NCBI RefSeq assembly: GCF_900168115.1
Contig: NZ_FUZC01000002.1
Location: 124,001 to 188,000, forward strand
Direction of reading: 5' to 3'
DNA length: 64,000 bases
From: Salegentibacter salinarum
GTDB lineage: Bacteria > Bacteroidota > Bacteroidia > Flavobacteriales > Flavobacteriaceae
Every line of letters begins with the position of its first letter. The stretch's first letter is position 1. Shown in pieces: positions 62,347-64,000 of the stretch. The notes beneath the pieces are model-generated. The model worked only from the letters and a program-made list of their open reading frames with translations. It was not told the DNA's origin and did not search any database. Made by a program: the position numbers and the translations under genes.

Positions 62347-62517
62347 ATTTTTCGGTTGTCAGTTATGAGTTCCCTGTTTTTCCTATCGTCATCCTGAACG
62401 TGTTTCAGGATCTAAGTCGATTAATAATCAAAACAGCTTCGAAGCTGAAATAATCCCGAAGCTTCGGGACAGCGTGACGAAAATAAGACTTCATAAATAA
62501 TTTAGATGTATGTTGTT
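62347..62517. repeat. Repeat-filled trpD-trpC gap
   Basis: 171 nt. Palindrome ATCCTGAA-CGTGT-TTCAGGAT (62391-62411) flanked by GTC and CTAAGTC; CAGCTTCGAAGCTG (62434-62447) and TCCCGAAGCTTCGGGA (62454-62469) then CAGCGTGACGA. Confidence 0.78.
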
Positions 62518-63510
62518 TCATTTACTCAACTCCTGTAACTTTTCTAATGCGTTTAAAGCTTTCCTCGAATTTATCGATTCTTTTGCAGCTTCAAAACCTT
62601 CTTTAACACTAATTTGTTTGGCGGTGGCGATGGCCATTCCGGCGTTGGCGCACACCACATTGTTTTGTGCTTTGGTGCCTTTCCCTTTTAAAATATTTAC
62701 AAAAATTTCTGCTGAACTTTCTATAGATCCGCCGCCGGCAATTTCTTCCTGTTTCAAGGTTTCTACGCCAAAATCCTCAGGACTCAACATTCCTTCAGAA
62801 TTATTGGAAATGGTTTTTGTGTTTCCGGTGAGGGAAATTTCATCATAACCATCCAAAGCGTGCAAAATAGTGAAATTCTTATCGGTGTTCTGATATAAAT
62901 AACCATACATTCTGGCCAGTTCCAGATTAAAAACACCCACTAGCTGATTTTTGGGGAACGCAGGATTTACCATTGGCCCGAGCATATTGAAAAAAGTTTT
63001 TACCGCCAAAGATTTCCTGATGGGCGCCACATTTTTCATCGCCGGGTGGAAGAGGGGAGCGTGCAACACACAAATTCCTGCTTCAGCGATACATTTTTCT
63101 AAAAATCCGGCGTCGTTGCTAAATTTAATCCCCAAACTTTCCATCACGTTAGAACTTCCACTTACCGAAGAAACTCCGTAGTTTCCGTGTTTTGCCACAT
63201 TAACTTCCGCGCCTGCCGTTACAAATGAAGAAGTAGTTGAAATATTAAAAGTGTTTTTTCCATCGCCACCGGTTCCGCAGAGATCTATGGGGTTGTAATC
63301 GTTTAAATCTATAGCCACGCAAAGTTCCAAAAGTGCATCACGAAAACCTTCGAGTTCTTCTATAGTGATGCTGCGCATCATATAAACCGTAAGAAATGCG
63401 GCAATCTGGCTTTCGTTATATTCTCCGTTAGAAATGCTGAAAAGGGCTTGCTTCGCCTCATCCTTGGAGATGGTTTCGTGATTAATGAGCCTGTTTAATA
63501 GTTTTTTCAT
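62518..63510 (-). CDS. trpD: Anthranilate phosphoribosyltransferase
   Basis: 330 aa. PRPP-binding LCGTGGDGKNTFNIST, KHGNYGVSSVSGSSNVMESLG, then NMLGPMVNPAFPKNQLVGVF. Joins anthranilate and PRPP. It begins 4 nt after the trpG stop. Confidence 0.95.
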   Translation of the reverse strand: MKKLLNRLINHETISKDEAKQALFSISNGEYNESQIAAFLTVYMMRSITIEELEGFRDALLELCVAIDLNDYNPIDLCGTGGDGKNTFNISTTSSFVTAGAEVNVAKHGNYGVSSVSGSSNVMESLGIKFSNDAGFLEKCIAEAGICVLHAPLFHPAMKNVAPIRKSLAVKTFFNMLGPMVNPAFPKNQLVGVFNLELARMYGYLYQNTDKNFTILHALDGYDEISLTGNTKTISNNSEGMLSPEDFGVETLKQEEIAGGGSIESSAEIFVNILKGKGTKAQNNVVCANAGMAIATAKQISVKEGFEAAKESINSRKALNALEKLQELSK

Positions 63511-63514
63511 AAGT

Positions 63515-64000
63515 TTAACTGTTTACCCAATTCTGAATCATCTTTTTCCCATCAGGCGTTAACACCGATTCTGGGTGAAATTGAACACCGCGAACATCAA
63601 ATTCGCGATGACGAAGCGACATAATTTGACCGTTTTCATCATAAGAAGTGGCTTCCAGTGAATCTGGTAATCCCTTTAATACCACCCAGGAATGATACCG
63701 GCCAACATTCATCGTCTTTGGTAAATCTTTAAAAAGTGGTTCATCGTCTACACAGAGATCCATGGTGGTGGCAATACCGTGATAAACCGATTCCAGATTA
63801 CCTAATTTTCCACCAAAAACTTCTCCAATGGCTTGTTGGCCCAGGCAAACGCCCAGAATGCTTTTTGTTGAAGCATACTTTTCTATAATTGGTTTTAGTA
63901 ACCCGGCTTCACTGGGAATTCCGGGGCCGGGAGAGAGAAGAATTTTATCGTATTTCTGCACATCTTCCAGTTCCAATTGGTCATTTCTAATGACCGTAAC
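63515..64000 (-). CDS. trpG: Anthranilate synthase component II (glutamine amidotransferase), partial
   Basis: 161 codons are in the window; the 5' end lies beyond 64000. The visible part starts in frame VTVIRNDQLELEDVQKYD. The GATase Cys is in GVCLGQQAIGEVFGG, the catalytic His and Glu in GVQFHPESVLTP. A TTG at 63976 is internal, since the reading frame continues to the window edge with the normal TrpG sequence. trpE is expected just upstream. Confidence 0.94.
   Translation of the reverse strand, partial: VTVIRNDQLELEDVQKYDKILLSPGPGIPSEAGLLKPIIEKYASTKSILGVCLGQQAIGEVFGGKLGNLESVYHGIATTMDLCVDDEPLFKDLPKTMNVGRYHSWVVLKGLPDSLEATSYDENGQIMSLRHREFDVRGVQFHPESVLTPDGKKMIQNWVNS

Noticed and set aside
57713-62478. 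The palindromes as CRISPR repeats or insertion-sequence ends
   Set aside because: No regular spacing, no unique spacers of equal size, no cas or transposase gene and no target-site duplications seen.
63515-63976. trpG starting at the TTG at 63976
   Set aside because: The frame stays open to the window edge and continues the normal TrpG sequence, so the gene is only cut by the window.

Overview
The window looks like a piece of the chromosome of a marine-type Flavobacteriaceae (Bacteroidota; Gramella/Salegentibacter/Zunongwangia-like is my guess from protein style, not a tested placement). Support: AT-rich DNA, Bacteroidota promoters (TTG-N17-20-TAnnTTTG) with few Shine-Dalgarno sequences, several TTG starts, many short Cys lipoproteins, a TonB receptor with an N-terminal carboxypeptidase-like domain, bTHX, and a kynurenine pathway beside a full trp operon. 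Nearly all of it is core chromosome. I see no prophage, insertion sequence, CRISPR array, toxin-antitoxin pair or integrase.

Layout. 0-3.9 kb: proS, two identical tRNA-Glu genes, rpsT, then glsA-pepE on the minus strand. 4-10 kb: an apparent operon of four tandem secreted paralogs (carboxypeptidase-like regulatory domain), a DUF6702-type secreted protein and a large secreted M1 metallopeptidase. 10-23 kb: tatA, PAP2 phosphatase, O-methyltransferase, kynU, a beta-lactamase-fold serine hydrolase, SDR, two 51-52 aa Lmo0937-type membrane proteins, flavin reductase, old yellow enzyme, kmo, a K+/H+ antiporter, a lipidated MsrA and lipoproteins. 24-33 kb: a coiled-coil protein with a degenerate zinc ribbon, Nif3-like protein, lpxK, a hybrid histidine kinase, gapdh, lipA, a sigma factor and a GT2 glycosyltransferase. 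33-37 kb: fasciclin lipoprotein, a TPP riboswitch with no downstream gene, murB, an aminotransferase and a DUF1573 protein. 37-50 kb: valS, the membrane-lipid/protease operon rsfS-ftsH-LUD-cdsA-psd-acbP, birA, pyrE, Nudix and an M14 peptidase. 50-57 kb: PQQ-type sugar dehydrogenase, TonB receptor, pyruvate carboxylase and a UDG-like protein. 57.8-64 kb: the trp operon trpG-D-C-F-B-A (minus strand, trpG cut by the window end), followed by two tiny genes including bTHX.

How genes work together: psd, cdsA and acbP serve phospholipid synthesis; lpxK serves lipid A and murB peptidoglycan. birA can biotinylate the pyruvate carboxylase encoded nearby. kynU and kmo degrade tryptophan toward 3-hydroxyanthranilate while the trp operon makes it.

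The most notable non-gene signals are an isolated TPP riboswitch unit (own promoter, aptamer and terminator, no ORF), and families of short palindromic repeats that fill four of the five trp intergenic gaps and also sit inside terminator hairpins elsewhere. No clearly new multi-gene system was found; the best candidate for an undescribed function is the four-paralog secreted cluster at 4-7 kb.
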